From NCBI GenBank assembly GCA_024220505.1, contig JAKZZE010000023.1, positions 62,001 through 126,000 of the forward strand: a DNA stretch of 64,000 bases. The letters are read 5' to 3'. The stretch is from Rhizopus arrhizus. Lineage: Eukaryota; Mucoromycota; Mucoromycetes; Mucorales; Rhizopodaceae. Below are positions 44,795 through 56,897 of this stretch, piece by piece. A model generated the notes under the pieces. It worked only from the letters and a program-made list of their open reading frames with translations, did not search any database and was not told the DNA's origin. The first letter of the stretch is position 1, and every line of letters starts with the position of its first letter. Made by a program: the position numbers and the translations under genes.

Positions 44795-47129
44795 ATGACA
44801 AGTCAAATAAACTTATTCAACGATCGATTAAGACAACAGTTGGAAACACTCGAGCTTGAGTATCAACGCTGGAATAACTGTAAGCAAGACTATGACGCAC
44901 TTGAAGCTCTCTTGACCACCTTACCAGAGACCACAACAAAGACAGCCATGGTATACATGTCCATTGAAAGACTTACCACTCACGTCACAGTGTAGATTCC
45001 CATGGGAAAATTGGCCTTTATGCCCGGAAAGCTGATTCATACCAACGAAATACTTGTCTTGTTGGGTGATCAGTATTATGTGGAACGTTCAGCAAAACAG
45101 GCTATTGAGATCTTGGGTCGAAGAAAAGAGCGTAAATAAATGTAAATAACAAAAACACGAGATGCTGACGAAGGAGGGGGGGGGAAATGTAGATGTGGCT
45201 GAAAACCTGAATCTGGTGGAAGCTGAAATCAACAGTTTGAAAGCTAAATCAAAAGCACTGGTCGACACTGGCATCTTGTCCGAAGCTCAAGTAAGACTTT
45301 TTTTCTCTGTGTTTGTCAAAAAGAAACTTACCATTCGTCTAGTTTAACGAAGAAGGTTTACCGATTATGGAAATCAGAGAAGAATGGCCTGAAGAAGGAC
45401 AAGTGGTACAGAAGGCTCAGACCAAGGTGGAGGAGAAAACACCGTGGAGCGCCCTGCCACCTTCTGTTCAACGCGCGCGTGACATGATGAAAAGTCAACC
45501 TGCCAAGGACAGTGGGGATGAAAATAAGGCATTGTTTGACATGCTGAAAGAACTTGAAGAAGAGGAAGAAGAGGAAGAGGAAGAAAAGCCTCGTGGACAT
45601 GGCAAGCCTTGGTTAAGAGGATTAAATGAAGAGAGTGATAAAGAAGCCGAAAGCGATAACGAGGAGGATGAGCGATATGACATGGAGCTCTCTGAAAACA
45701 TCTTTGATCAATTCGATGAGGAGAATGACGAAGAGTTTCCGTTGGATGGTATTGTGGATCAAGATGATTTTACCTATCATGATCAGGAAACACAAGAGGA
45801 AGTGTATGAAAAGAGTACACCTTCCGTGTTCACAAAGCCCAAGCATAAGAAAGTGGAACCTGAAATAGCACTTGAAGCAAAGGAGCCCAAGGAAGAGCTG
45901 AAGCCAGCTGTGCAGCAAAAGGTGGCTGAATCTGTTCCTCCCACAGATGAATCCGTCAAACAAGAAAAGACACCCAAGAAAAAGATGTCCAAGTTCAAAT
46001 TGATGAAGCAGCAAGAACGAAGAAAGGACGCTCCTGTGCCAAAGGAGGAAAAAAGAAAACCAGTAAAGGAAGAACCAGTAAAGGAAGAACCAGTAAAGGA
46101 AGAACCAGTAAAGGAAGAACCAGTAAAGGAAGAGCCAGTAAAGGAAGAGCCAGTAAAGGAAGAGCCAGTAAAGGAAGAGCCAGTAAAGGAAGAGCCAGTA
46201 AAGGAAGAGCCAGTAAAGGAAGAGGTGAAGGCAAGGGATGAAAAGGAATCCACACAGGAAAAAGAATTACCAAAGAAAAAAGTGTCTAAATTCAAGTTGA
46301 TGAAGCAACAAGAGCGTAAACAGGATACTCAGAAACCATCTGCGGAATCTTCAATAAAAGAAGTCAAGGAAGAACAGCCTTCCAATGAAGAAAAGGAAGT
46401 AAGAAAGGCTGTTCGAAAAGTAACTTGGGATGCCCATGCGACTGTGATTGAGCACGAAAACCATGATGCCCCCTCTGTCTTGTCCGAAACATCGAGCTAT
46501 TCGGAACCTGTAAAGAATGAGGGCAGCATGCCAACAAAAATCCGATCTGCATCTGGCATTCTTCAAGTCATACGTCAAACACAAGAAGATGATTATCCTT
46601 CACTGGATGATGGTGACTATGGAACACAAACAGTCGATTTGAACGAATTGATCAGATTAGCGCGTGAAAATCAAGAACCCTTTTATAGGCCTGCAGATGG
46701 ATCGATGATACCCATACCAAAACAGATGGAAGAAGAGCAGCAGCAGCAGGGTGGTATCATTATTGCAAAGAAGAGTAAATTGGATAACAAGATCATGAAG
46801 GGTTCTGTGATAGAAAGAGAGAGTGTGTCGGTTGATGTAGATAAATTAGAAGAAGACATGGATCTAAAAGAGGTAGCATAAGAGAAAAGAAATATGTTTT
46901 AATTCTTAAACTGTTGTTGTAGATCACTAGCAGATACCATGAAAGAAGACAGCAAATATTAGCAGCCACGGGTAGTTTATCATTTGAATCAAAACCTGAA
47001 ATTGAAGTATTTGATGAAGAGCTACCTTTGCCAAGTAAGCAATTACAGGAAGAAGAAGAGGAAGAGGAAATACCAAAGAAGGTGTCGAGATTTAAGGCAG
47101 CAAGACTTCGTATGAAGGAAAATCAATAA
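44795..47129 (+). CDS. URI/Bud27-like unconventional prefoldin, with PVKEE tandem repeat
   Basis: Exons 44795-44950, 44996-45131, about 45174-45290, 45343-46872 and 46923-47129, about 714 residues. The N-terminus is a prefoldin-alpha coiled coil with the URI core (PMGKLAFMPGKLIHTNEI, LLGDQYYVERSAKQA). The rest is acidic and disordered with an 11-unit PVKEE repeat. Three basic SKFK boxes occur (KKMSKFKLMKQQER, KKVSKFKLMKQQER, KKVSRFKAARLRMKE), the last at the usual URI C-terminal position. URI/Bud27 helps assemble RNA polymerases with RPB5. The exon with the run of nine G at 45176-45184 is one base too long for the frame with every acceptor I tried; eight G would fit, so a homopolymer error is likely. 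Confidence 0.85.
46060..46224 (+). repeat. In-frame minisatellite, 11 x 15 bp, coding PVKEE
   Basis: Eleven uninterrupted copies of CCAGTAAAGGAAGAR. Units 1-4 end in GAA and units 5-11 in GAG, otherwise they are identical. This two-block pattern shows recent expansion of one variant. It lies within the disordered region of the URI-like protein, and length changes would keep the frame. Confidence 0.95.
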
Positions 47130-47163
47130 AGTGATTTATTTAATAATAATTTGGTATCTAGTC

Positions 47164-49039
47164 TCATTTTTTTCCCTTGTCCTTATTTCTAGTAAATCAT
47201 TAAGAGCAAGAACATGACATGACTCATGATGACTTACTGTTCATAATTATATTTATATTGATTGTATAGCTCTGGATCCATATCCACTAATGATTTTAAT
47301 GCGGTGAATGCCATCAAGTGAATGTTTTTATTCCAATGCTGCTGTGTATAAAGAGAATCAAACAAGATGGGTAAAATAACAGCGATATTTTCATGCATTA
47401 AGTTGAGTATATAACCATTATTCCAAAAGAACAGAGCCCGCTCTGCTACTTGAAAATGAGTACTTGCAATAGATTGAGCTACCTTTTGAAAGACGGGGAC
47501 CATGATCTGTTGGAATTGGTTGTGATCACATACAACTAATATTTCTTCTAATGTTGATAAATACAAGACTTCTTTTGTACTATTGACTTTGGGCCAATAA
47601 CGTAATAAACTACCTACGACCTATAGCATCCTGTGATTAGCATAGAATAAAAGGGGGATGATGACTAGTAAACCTCTTGTGTGAGTGAGGGATCCTTTTC
47701 CAAGAATTGTACAACAGAATAAGCTAATTGAGCATGGTATATTGTGAGTGAAGATGGTTTATAAAGTGGTATCAGTACACGCTTCAAAAATATTTTATGC
47801 TCTTCTTTTAGAGGTAAAGCAAATCCATTGATGATGCTACACAATAGACATAAATCATGATGATTTCCCTTGAATCCATTCGGCTTACCTTCCTAATATC
47901 TCTAATAGTTCAGCAATACCATTAAAGTGCTCTGTCTCATATATGAACTGAAAGAATATGTTATTGATTGATTTCCTAATGAATGCCCTTAAACCCAAGA
48001 ATTTGCCGTAAAGTCTATGCAAGATTGTCTTGAGAAAGTCTCTTTCTCTTGGGTCTTCACTATCAAATAACTCTAATATCTACTTGCGCATTAATACACA
48101 TATTCATATACAACTTTTTTATTTCTTTACCTGTAAAATAAACCTTTGATCAATGTATCTCTTTGCAATATTCACACTAAAATCAGGCGACTCTACGAAT
48201 CTCAAAAAGAATTCATAAACAAGCTGTAGATGTGACCATGATGCCTCTAGGATCGGTTCATCTTCCTCAGGGTCCTCTACTAATTTTTTATGATCGCAAG
48301 GTGGTATTGTACGAAAGAGGTTGATGGACACCTACTCTTTACAAATTAGTTGTTGTTTAATCGAATAGGCACAAAATACCATCTTGATGACGTGTGGATA
48401 AATCAAGTCTGTAATGGAACCCTTTGTGGTAGCAACGTATTCCAACATATCTTGCAGTGATTGACGTTTAATTTCTTTTCCTTTTAGATTTGAGTCAGCA
48501 TCCGTAAAGTCAAAGATAACTTGACACTGAGCCAACTTCTTTATGAAGATATCCCCTCTTTTGTTGACAGGAGTGTCTAAGCAAGCATTAATGATGTATA
48601 TTAGAAATATGAATAGAGAGTACCTTTGAGTAAAGGTAATTTTTCCAACTCCACTTTTTCATTTGCATGAAATCTAGACGATCTTTGTTTTTTTGGAACT
48701 TTTCCAATGGGTACCGTATCTTTGGATGCACCTTTTAACCAAGCTACTGCACTTGGTTGCTTTTGTATTTCTCTCTATTCCAAAATATCTTAATCATTTA
48801 CAGGAACGCGTATATAAATAGTATGTTTACAGTAATGGATGCTTTATCAGCAACAACGATAATAGAAGTATTCTTTTGTAAGGATGTACGAGATAAAAGA
48901 GGAGGCTCTATTATCTGCTTCTTTCCATCCTTTTGTTCTTCCACTTTTTGTGTTTTATTTCTTGAAAACTATTTTCTAATTAGCTCTCCCTTTTTTTTAC
49001 AATCACAAAACTCACAGCTACTTTTATCCCTTTAATCAT
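47164..49039 (-). CDS. PP2A regulatory subunit B56 (Rts1/PPP2R5 type)
   Basis: Core exons on the minus strand: 48774-48624, 48576-48380, 48331-48131, 48079-47889, 47836-47674, 47620-47238 and 47188-47164. Signatures are [71 protein letters not shown] and [17 protein letters not shown]56 subunits direct PP2A to substrates with LxxIxE motifs and act in mitosis and stress signalling. The N-terminus is less sure: exons 49039-49001 and 48968-48831 keep phase with an ATG at 49039 but need a 32 nt intron. Without the last splice the protein would end at a TAA at 47234. It converges with URI (34 bp between stop codons). Confidence 0.88.
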
Positions 49040-49264
49040 TTTTTAAAAATAAGAATAAAAAAAAAAAAAGAAGAAAGGGAGGAACCCTACAGGCACAAAC
49101 AAACATTGAGCAGAGTAAGAGTGTGTATAGATCACATGATAAGAAACAAGCTCAAAAGGTGTTTCATTGGATTTTATTCTCCACTCCCTCTTTTTTCTCT
49201 TATTTTTCTCTTCTTATTTTTTTCCACTCTTTTTATTTTTAGTGTATATTATTATTAATGTGTC

Positions 49265-51721
49265 ATGTCATCTTTCAACTTATACGAAGAAGAATCAAAT
49301 GAAGACTCGAAATGGAATAAAAGAGATGATGTTTCAATTTATTCTACTAGCAGTTCAGTCTTTAGTACCTCCAGTCGACTTGGCAAAATACCCAGTGCAG
49401 TAAAATCCTCTGTTAAACATATCTTTAGAGATTCAACAAGTCGAATCAAAAGAAACACTTCAATTTTATTTCGAAAAAACAATACTACAGAGATAACAAC
49501 CAGGTCTATCACTAAACATCAATGTGCAGGTCATATTGATGAACAAGAGGAGCAAGTAAGCGCTAATAATAGTTTATAAAAACATGTATTTATTTTTAAT
49601 AAAAAAGAAACAGACACCGATGCTCCACCAATTAGCGCATAACAATCTAGGAGGTTTATTCTTATTTAAAGGATTAATCACAACCACCTTGACCACTCTA
49701 CACACACGACTTACCAATGAATGTGATCGTACGTTGGCAAATGTATTAACAGAGCAACAAGAGAACAGAGAATTTCCTCGTGAACAATTAGCATCGATCA
49801 TAATAGAGCTGTATAAAATGTCAGAAATGGTGCGGTGGGAAGACGAAGAAGGGTTGAAGAGACAAGTCAAACGTGATATTTCAAGATTGGATAAGCAACT
49901 AGACATAATCTATGAGAAGGATACCATCGTTAGTTCAGTAAAAGAGATAATTAACAACATGAAACAAGTAATGAATCAGTGTATCTGTCAATACTATAAA
50001 GTAGTTGAAAATGCCATGGTGATACCTTGTAAAGGATACAGGATCGAAGGCAAAAATAATTATAAACATCAGGTAGAACCTATTACACAAGTGATCATAT
50101 CAGATCAAGTGGAACATATGGATAAAGATGCTTATTGGTACAGAAATTATTTTATGGGCAATTCAAATGCGTGCCATTTTTTTGGTTATCACCATGGTGA
50201 CCCGTTACTTTTATCTGCTACAGTAGAATACATCGATAATAAGAAACAATATAGATTCATTTATAGAAGCAAGGAGGTAATTTTATAAATATAAATCTGT
50301 CTCTGTGTGCTAATAAACAAAAAGAACTCAGATCAAAGAAGACTGATCGAAGATTCATTTTTATTAAATGCGCCTACTGAAAATAGCTCAACAGTAGATA
50401 TACCCAATTCAACATGGAAAACAATCATTGAATCACTCTTTAACATTCCATTTCATTCACTCAAGAAAATGTCTTTTGATATCATGTCATCTAGTGGCTT
50501 AGAGCAGAGCTTATTAAAATTAGATGAGTATTGTGTATGTTCAACGTGTTCTCCTATAAATCATTTTATATTTAATACTTGTTCTAGTTACACAAACGAT
50601 ATAAATTTGGTGTCTTGTTAGTGAAAGAAGGCCAAACAAAGGAAGAAGAATGGTTTGCTAATCAACATGATTCAACCAAATTTGATTATTTTTTAAATAT
50701 CATTGGTCATCGTGTACAATTAAAAGATTATACGGGTTGGTCTGCCGGATTAGATCGAAAAGGTATTTTTTCATTCGTTATTATTAATAATAATAATACT
50801 AATAATAATGTAATAGGTGGTGACTCTGGTGAATATATTTATACAAACACTTGGCATGAACATGTACTTGCTTACCATGTCTCTACCTTGATACCTTCAA
50901 AAATTGGCGATAAACAGCAAGTACAAAGGAAAAGACATATTGGCAATGGTACCTTGATATAAACACAACATAATATCGTATTGTTTGGGTGACTAACGGT
51001 ATATTTAGATATAGTCTGTATTGTGTTTGTAGAAGGAAATCAACCATTTAATCCATCTGCTATTAAATCACAATTTTTGCACGTCTTTATAGTTGTTCAT
51101 CAAGAAGAAAAAAACAAGAAAAAGCTGTGGCGAGTTGAAGTTGTCTCTGTAGAAAACGTACCACCCTTTGGTCCTTTATTACCTCACTTATTTGACAATG
51201 AAAAAGATTTATCTGATTTTATTTTGGCTAAATGTAAGTTTATTTTTATTGTTATTAACAATTCTAATTATTTATAAAGTAATTAATGCTGAATATGCTG
51301 CACTTAAATCACCCAAGTTCTCTATTCCAATGGCGCGTGCAAGGGAAAACCTCTTTTTGAATATTGTAGAAAAAGGTTGGAAATTATTGGATGAAGGCGA
51401 TAAATTTATTATTTCAGATACAAGTAGTACAACAAGCAACAATAGTGTCAACAGCCACAAAAAATCACATACAAAAACAGCTTCAAGTAGTTCATCAATA
51501 AGTATTAGAACATTAGCTGATTCATTTATACCACCTCCAGTGATTGAAAAGAAAGGTAAGCAGAAAAAAAAAATTATGTCACTTTTTGCATAAATTAAAA
51601 AATGATACAAACAAAAATATTACACACATATACTACAGGGAAAAAGAAAAGTAACACTGAATTTGATACAAGCTTCAAGTCAAGATTATTAACTTTTTTT
51701 CCTGGTCAAAAAAAAAAATAA
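49265..51721 (+). CDS. Rap-GAP domain protein
   Basis: Seven exons in phase: 49265-49555, 49614-50276, 50325-50534, 50588-50948, 51009-51233, 51280-51555 and 51639-51721, giving 702 residues. The first 100 residues are Ser-rich and basic. The Rap-GAP domain covers roughly 270-610. Marks are QYRFIYRSKE, LLKLDEY, LHKRYKFGVLLVKEGQ, the RKRHIGND helix carrying the catalytic Asn (Asn508, split by an intron from its Asp), IVCIVFVEG, and LINAEYAALKSPKF. Rap-GAPs insert an Asn in place of a Gln to speed GTP hydrolysis by Rap/Rsr1 GTPases, so this protein probably limits the Rsr1-type polarity GTPase. Two acceptors are AAG. No PDZ or GoLoco domain is visible. Confidence 0.9.
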
Positions 51722-51947
51722 TTTGTGTGCACAGACATCGACTCGTTTCATCCCTTGCACATTTTTTATGATGAAAAAAAAAAATATAAAAAATAATAAA
51801 CAAAAAAGTGGAAAAAATGCAACAATAAACACAACAGTTACAACATTTTCCCGCCCTTTCTTGATAATTATAGTCATATTAAAAAAACAGTTGTTTATAC
51901 AAATATGTTTTTTATATCCCCTTTATACATTCTCTCTCTTTTTCTTT

Positions 51948-52779
51948 ATGAAATGCTCTATACCACAAAAAGTTGCTTCTGTAGCAACACAAGCAGCAGC
52001 AGTAGCTACTATAGGTCACATCCATCTTGAACAATTTCCTTCTATTGAACAATTTGATGCTATTATTCATGACTATTTACAAAACTTGTCTACTAAAAAA
52101 CGAGATAAAGCACTCGTAGACAATCATCGTTATGCCATGATTTTACAGGTCCTCAAGGATCCTAGGAATACCTCTGTTTCTACAGCTCAGTTCCGTTTTT
52201 GGGTGAAAAAAATGTTTTGTCTAATGAATGATACGGTCTGTCATGATGATAAACCTGTGGCAACGCGTGAATCCATTTATCATATCCTGGTTATTGCTCA
52301 TAAAGAGGCACATCACGGTGGGAGAGACAAGACGTCCGCATTGGTAAAGACATATCATACTTGATCATCCTGTTTTTGACTTTTAGTAGGTCCGTAGACA
52401 GTATTCTTGGATTCCAAAAGAATTAATTGCTCGATTTGTACGTCACTGTCCTTATTGCATTTCAAAAAGAAATGGAAATACCAATGAACCAAAGACACCA
52501 CCCATTTACAAGTATAGCCATCCTAGTCACTCAGCTACAGCAGCAGCAGCAGCAGCCGTGGTTGCCTCTTCTTTTATCGCAGCTCATCATCCATCGATCA
52601 GTACGAATACGACCCGGCTTTATTTTCCAAGCAAACAAGAAGCCCGTGGCTTTTCACCTCGACCTTATCATCATTTTATAGCAGATCAGCACAGTTGTGC
52701 TGCTGCTGCGGCTATTGTGGCTGCTGCGGCTATGGCAGCTATTAAATCAAATCACTCTGCAGATTCTTTATCTTCATAA
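51948..52779 (+). CDS. Integrase-type H2C2 zinc-finger protein with poly-alanine tracts
   Basis: Exons 51948-52343 and 52390-52779 give 261 residues. The N-terminal half (FRFWVKKMF and flanking helices) resembles the NOL4-like/fungal module found before the zinc finger. The finger is HKEAHHGGRDKTSALVRQY then CPYC, the H-x3-H / C-x2-C pattern of the retroviral and Ty3 integrase N-terminal domain. The catalytic integrase core is absent. Two alanine tracts follow (ATAAAAAAVV, CAAAAAIVAAAAMAA) in a Ser/His-rich tail. It could be a domesticated integrase fragment acting as a DNA- or protein-binding factor; the function is unknown. The intron falls inside the finger between the HH and CC halves. 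Confidence 0.75.
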
Positions 52780-52845
52780 ATGTAACATCACTTTCGCGTA
52801 CAAATAGATTTAATTTACATAAATGATTTTTTTTTATTTACAAAT

Positions 52846-54553
52846 TTAATCTACATCATGACCACTATTATTCTTTTGTACTTTATGCTCTATCGCTTGT
52901 TGTCTATCCTTTTGTACACTTTCTAAAAACAAGGGAATAGCATCCAATAAATATTCAAAATCTCCTCCTTGTTCCTTATCCATCACATTCATGATAAAAA
53001 AGTTTTGAAGTTCGGCTGGAGTGACAGTGAGATCAGGAATGAGGTCTGTGAATCGGTCTGCCAATGCCTCCAATTCTTTACTATGTTTCGCAGGCTCTTC
53101 GTCTTCATCATCCGATAAAAATCTCCAAAACATGTTTCGAATTTGTTCTTTGTCTGCATAGCCTAATTCCATCTTCATATCAATACGACCTGGACGTAAA
53201 AGAGCAGGTTGAATACGACTCAAATCATTGCAGGTCATAAAGATCATCGATCCCTCTTGAGCAGCCACACCATCCAGTGCGTTCAGCAAGCCGCTCATTG
53301 TGATCTTGCTGGTCGTACTGTCATTGCTGGGATCCTTGATGACACAGTGGTCAATGTCTTCCATGATCAAGATACTGTTGCGAGGAATTTCCTGCAAGAG
53401 CACGCTGAACTTTTCATCATCCATCGCACCCGAAAGACTAATGATGGCCACATTCATCTTGACCTTACTAGCCACGGATTGAACCAGGGAAGTTTTGCCT
53501 GTACCAGGAGGACCGTAGAGTAGATAGCCACGACGATAGGGGATACCACGGTTCGTATACCAGGTTTCACGACCACGGAATCGCTGAATGTCCATCAGCA
53601 AACGTTCCTTTTGCCCTTCTTTTAAAACGACAGACTCAAAAGATCGAAGTTCCTTGTATCCAACCGACACCCATTCAAAGCCATCATAACGTGTGGGTAA
53701 GCATTTATAGATTGTCAGCTAGATCGCAGCAGATGAGTCATGTGTCTTTTGTCTTTTTGGATGCTCATTTACCTTTCCATTGACCTTTTTAAAGGCTGTA
53801 TCGATCCATCCTTGAATAATGGATTGCAACAATTTTAAATCTTGACCTCGCATGGTGATTTGAATACAAGGGTTGGAACTCATGGCACCCAAAAGTTCCT
53901 TGAGATCGTTGGAATAAAAGTTATTTGGCTCTTTGTTTGTGTCTCCATTCTTCTTTTTCGTGATCCAAAATGTATTTCCCTTGTAGACGATTCGATGCTC
54001 AATTTCATCCACTATAATGTTGGTTAGAAATACGATTCTCACGTGTGTGTGTGTATAGCTATTTACGAGGATAAAGATTCAATTTGGGAGGAGGGTTGAC
54101 TGTTTGCCAATCGCTCTCATCCTGCACCTCACACCGTCCTTCCACATTGCGTAAATCATGAATCTGTGATGTCTTGCTTGCCACAAATTGAAGAATTTCA
54201 TCATATCCTGTTTCTTTTTGACTGATTTGAATAGAGACATACATCTTTTCTGTCACTTTGTTATACATCCAATACAAAAGGGTGTTAAATTGATAGCCAA
54301 CAATAGCTGTAGTGAATTGAGTTAACGCATTGTACATGTACTGTGTGTGTAACTTACGAGCAAGATAAACAATAAAACCTAAAAAGACAACATCACTTCC
54401 AAAATAACGTTTCAACAGATTCAATGCTCTTTCTCCCAATAAATTATGCCAAAAGATTTCGTCAGATATCGTTTCAAGTAAACATAATAAACTATCTAGA
54501 AATGGCCCCATTGATTCTGATTTAAAATCTCCTATAAGCTGCGTAGAATTCAT
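52846..54553 (-). CDS. BCS1: Mitochondrial chaperone BCS1-like AAA ATPase
   Basis: Exons 54553-54067, 54011-53773 and 53718-52846 give 532 residues from the ATG at 54553 (MNSTQLIGDF). A single membrane segment near residues 60-75 (DVVFLGFIVYLAR) is followed by the BCS1-specific domain and one AAA module. Walker A is GPPGTGKTS at about 311, the Walker B region is ILIMEDIDHC, and the arginine region is ALLRPGRIDM. Bcs1 moves the folded Rieske protein across the inner membrane to complete respiratory complex III. It is somewhat longer than yeast Bcs1 (456 residues), and fungal paralogues with other locations exist, so orthology is likely but not proven. Confidence 0.85.
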
Positions 54554-55641
54554 GTAAAAACAACAAAAAAAAAGCAAGAAGCTTTTATATAATTGAAAAA
54601 ACAACCGCAGCATCGTTCTCCGCAGTCTAATTCTATAAATCATGATACCACACAGCCACATACACTAGGGTAAGCTGCGGTCCCAAAAAGTGTTTTTTTT
54701 ATGTATCTTGTTGTAATGGACACACTGTATATTGTTTTGAAAGAAAGATATGGCCTTTTTATTAAATATTATCTCTTTTTCTTCTTTTAATGAAGAAAAT
54801 TCAATCATTTTTCAATTGGATAGGGAAAAAGGTAAATTTTCACTGCTTGTTTCAAATGTTACACGTTCACGCTTAATCTTACCGGTCAAATAAATAAAAA
54901 AGGCTAAACAATTTGAAATGCAGTTAAATTCAAGAGCAGATTGATGCCGCTGGATTTTGCGTTGAGCGGAACGAAATATTTGCGTTGACATTAGTAGCTA
55001 AAGAAGGATGTTGTGATTCATTTGAGCGCCCCAGTTCTAAACATGTGTGATTTTCCCAAGGTAGTGAAAGCCAAATAAGTCAGAAACTATAGAGCTTTTT
55101 AGTTGGAAGAAAGATGTCCTTTATTAAATATGTTTTTTGTGTATAATTGTATATTCTGTTTTAAAAGGTTTGGTCATAATCTCTTTGTTTTGAGATGCAG
55201 AATAATCGGGACTTTTTTTTGGCTTGGGTTGGGATCGATGGTTTAAAGGTTCGCTTGCGTATTCTATATTTGGAAGGTCTGTCCTATTGTATTTCCATTG
55301 GTTTATTATATTTAGTTTCTGTTCCTTTGTTCATAGAGTTGATACTGACACAAGTATGGTGGCACCATTATATTCGGCAACCACTCTCTTTTCAATAAAG
55401 CAATGATGAGGAGTAATGCTGCGCGTACTTTTCCCTACAAATTACCAGCGACCTATGGTGAGATTGTGCTTTTTTTTTTCAACTTTCTTTTCTACCATGT
55501 TTTCGAAGTAGGCTAACGGTAGCGCTGGTCATTTCAAATATTCAAGACTAGCTGATGAGTGCACACGTAGCATTTTGTGTATATTTGAAATCAATCACAT
55601 ATCGTCCAATTGGTCAATTAAGCTCATCAATCCGGATTTTG
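54554..55641. other. Intergenic, nothing recognised
   Basis: AT-rich interval with a 67-codon frame (55195-55398) rich in hydrophobic residues but without family features or conserved context. Confidence 0.5.
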
Positions 55642-56129
55642 TCAGGGTATGTCCATGGAAACTATTTCTGTGAATGTATACATTTTTTCAAACGCAAGGT
55701 TCATAGCAAGCCATGTAATTGAAGGACCTAAAACATAGAAAAGTTAATATGACGCCTCATTAGACTTCTTATTTATTTTACCTGCAGCTTGAAATCCAAT
55801 GACAGTCCTCAAATTAAACTTATCAATTGCATCATTAGAAAATATCGTCACTCTGTAGAAGGCATTAACTAAGAGGGTTAGTGAAATATTCTTGCTGGAC
55901 TTGATCTCATCATAAACATTCGTGTAGCTGTAACCATATGCTTCGTAAATATCAATTTTGTAATCGGGCCGATTCTTGTTGGGAGTATCTTGCTCATCCG
56001 CCAGAAGATTTGAACTAAAAACGTTGGTTTAAACCATACATAATAGTATTCCAGCAGTTCGACCATATCAACGTGCAACTTTTGATGGTTGTTTAGAAGA
56101 GAAGAGTCTTCGCATAAATGGATGGACAT
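55642..56129 (-). pseudogene. Decayed gene remnant, C-terminal part of an unknown protein
   Basis: On the minus strand, 56030-55782 reads open (LADEQDTPNKNRPDYKIDIY, then FYRVTIFSND and VIGFQAAG). A clean intron (gtaaaa...ttttag) joins it to 55727-55642, which ends TFTEIVSMDIP and a TGA. Upstream, 56129-56030 continues the protein-like sequence (HLCEDSSLLNNHQ, DMVELLEYYY) but in another frame, and a stop blocks the junction. The C-terminal pattern GFQxxGxxIT...Y...E...P recalls an expanded uncharacterised protein family of mucoromycete genomes; that link is from memory and weak. Possible further pieces extend up to 56770. Confidence 0.5.
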
Positions 56130-56897
56130 AGTTTGCTGAAAAGTGAGCTTTTAATAGTGTCTTCAAGTTGCAGTCATATAAAGAAGATATCCTCTCAGTA
56201 TTCTCAATGAGTGAAAAGTGATTCCAAAACAAAGATCAACGCCATTCTTACAACCATGTAATGGCACCAACCACATGTCATTCATCTTCATTTGCTTCGT
56301 CACGAAGCTTACGCAGCTTTATCTGAGCGCAGTCTTCATTAATACACTATTTTTAGTACAACTTTGACCGAAGAGATAACAAAATTCGATCAAATTAGGA
56401 AATTCATTTCGACCAAAACAGCTTTCCAGGTTCTCAGATTCTAGTGATTAAACTGTCTCTGTTAGTCATTGGAGGCCTTCTAACAACTGGTCCAAATCGG
56501 AGTTCCTTGAAGCAGCGTGCTATTTTACTGTAGTGGATGGACTACATAACAGTTGGCCGCGAAGGATTCCCTGAATGGCACAAGTATGCTAGTCTTCTCT
56601 GTTTTTCTTCTGACATTATGGCGCCCAGCCCACCTATGCGTTAGCGAGACTCGAGAGAAGATCATTGCCTCTTGGAATATTGGGGTGTGATCGGCATTCA
56701 AGGGAATGGTCCTCGTAACAAAGTACGACGAACGGACTTTGCTTAGAAAAATCGATGGATATGTCATAGTTTCTTTCTAAAACTTATAGCTCGCCATCTG
56801 AACAAGATATAGTGATACTACAACACTACACCAAATGATGGAAGACGAAGAAGAAAGCAAATGAATGAATAGGCAAACCATAGGACAATAAAAAACA

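Noticed and set aside
46060..46224. Regular 15 bp repeat considered as CRISPR-like array
   Set aside because: Tandem units without spacers, in frame inside a eukaryotic gene.
45783..46295. Long minus-strand frames opposite the URI gene
   Set aside because: They are shadows of the PVKEE minisatellite and the biased coding strand, with repeated FTGSS or LALPL translations.
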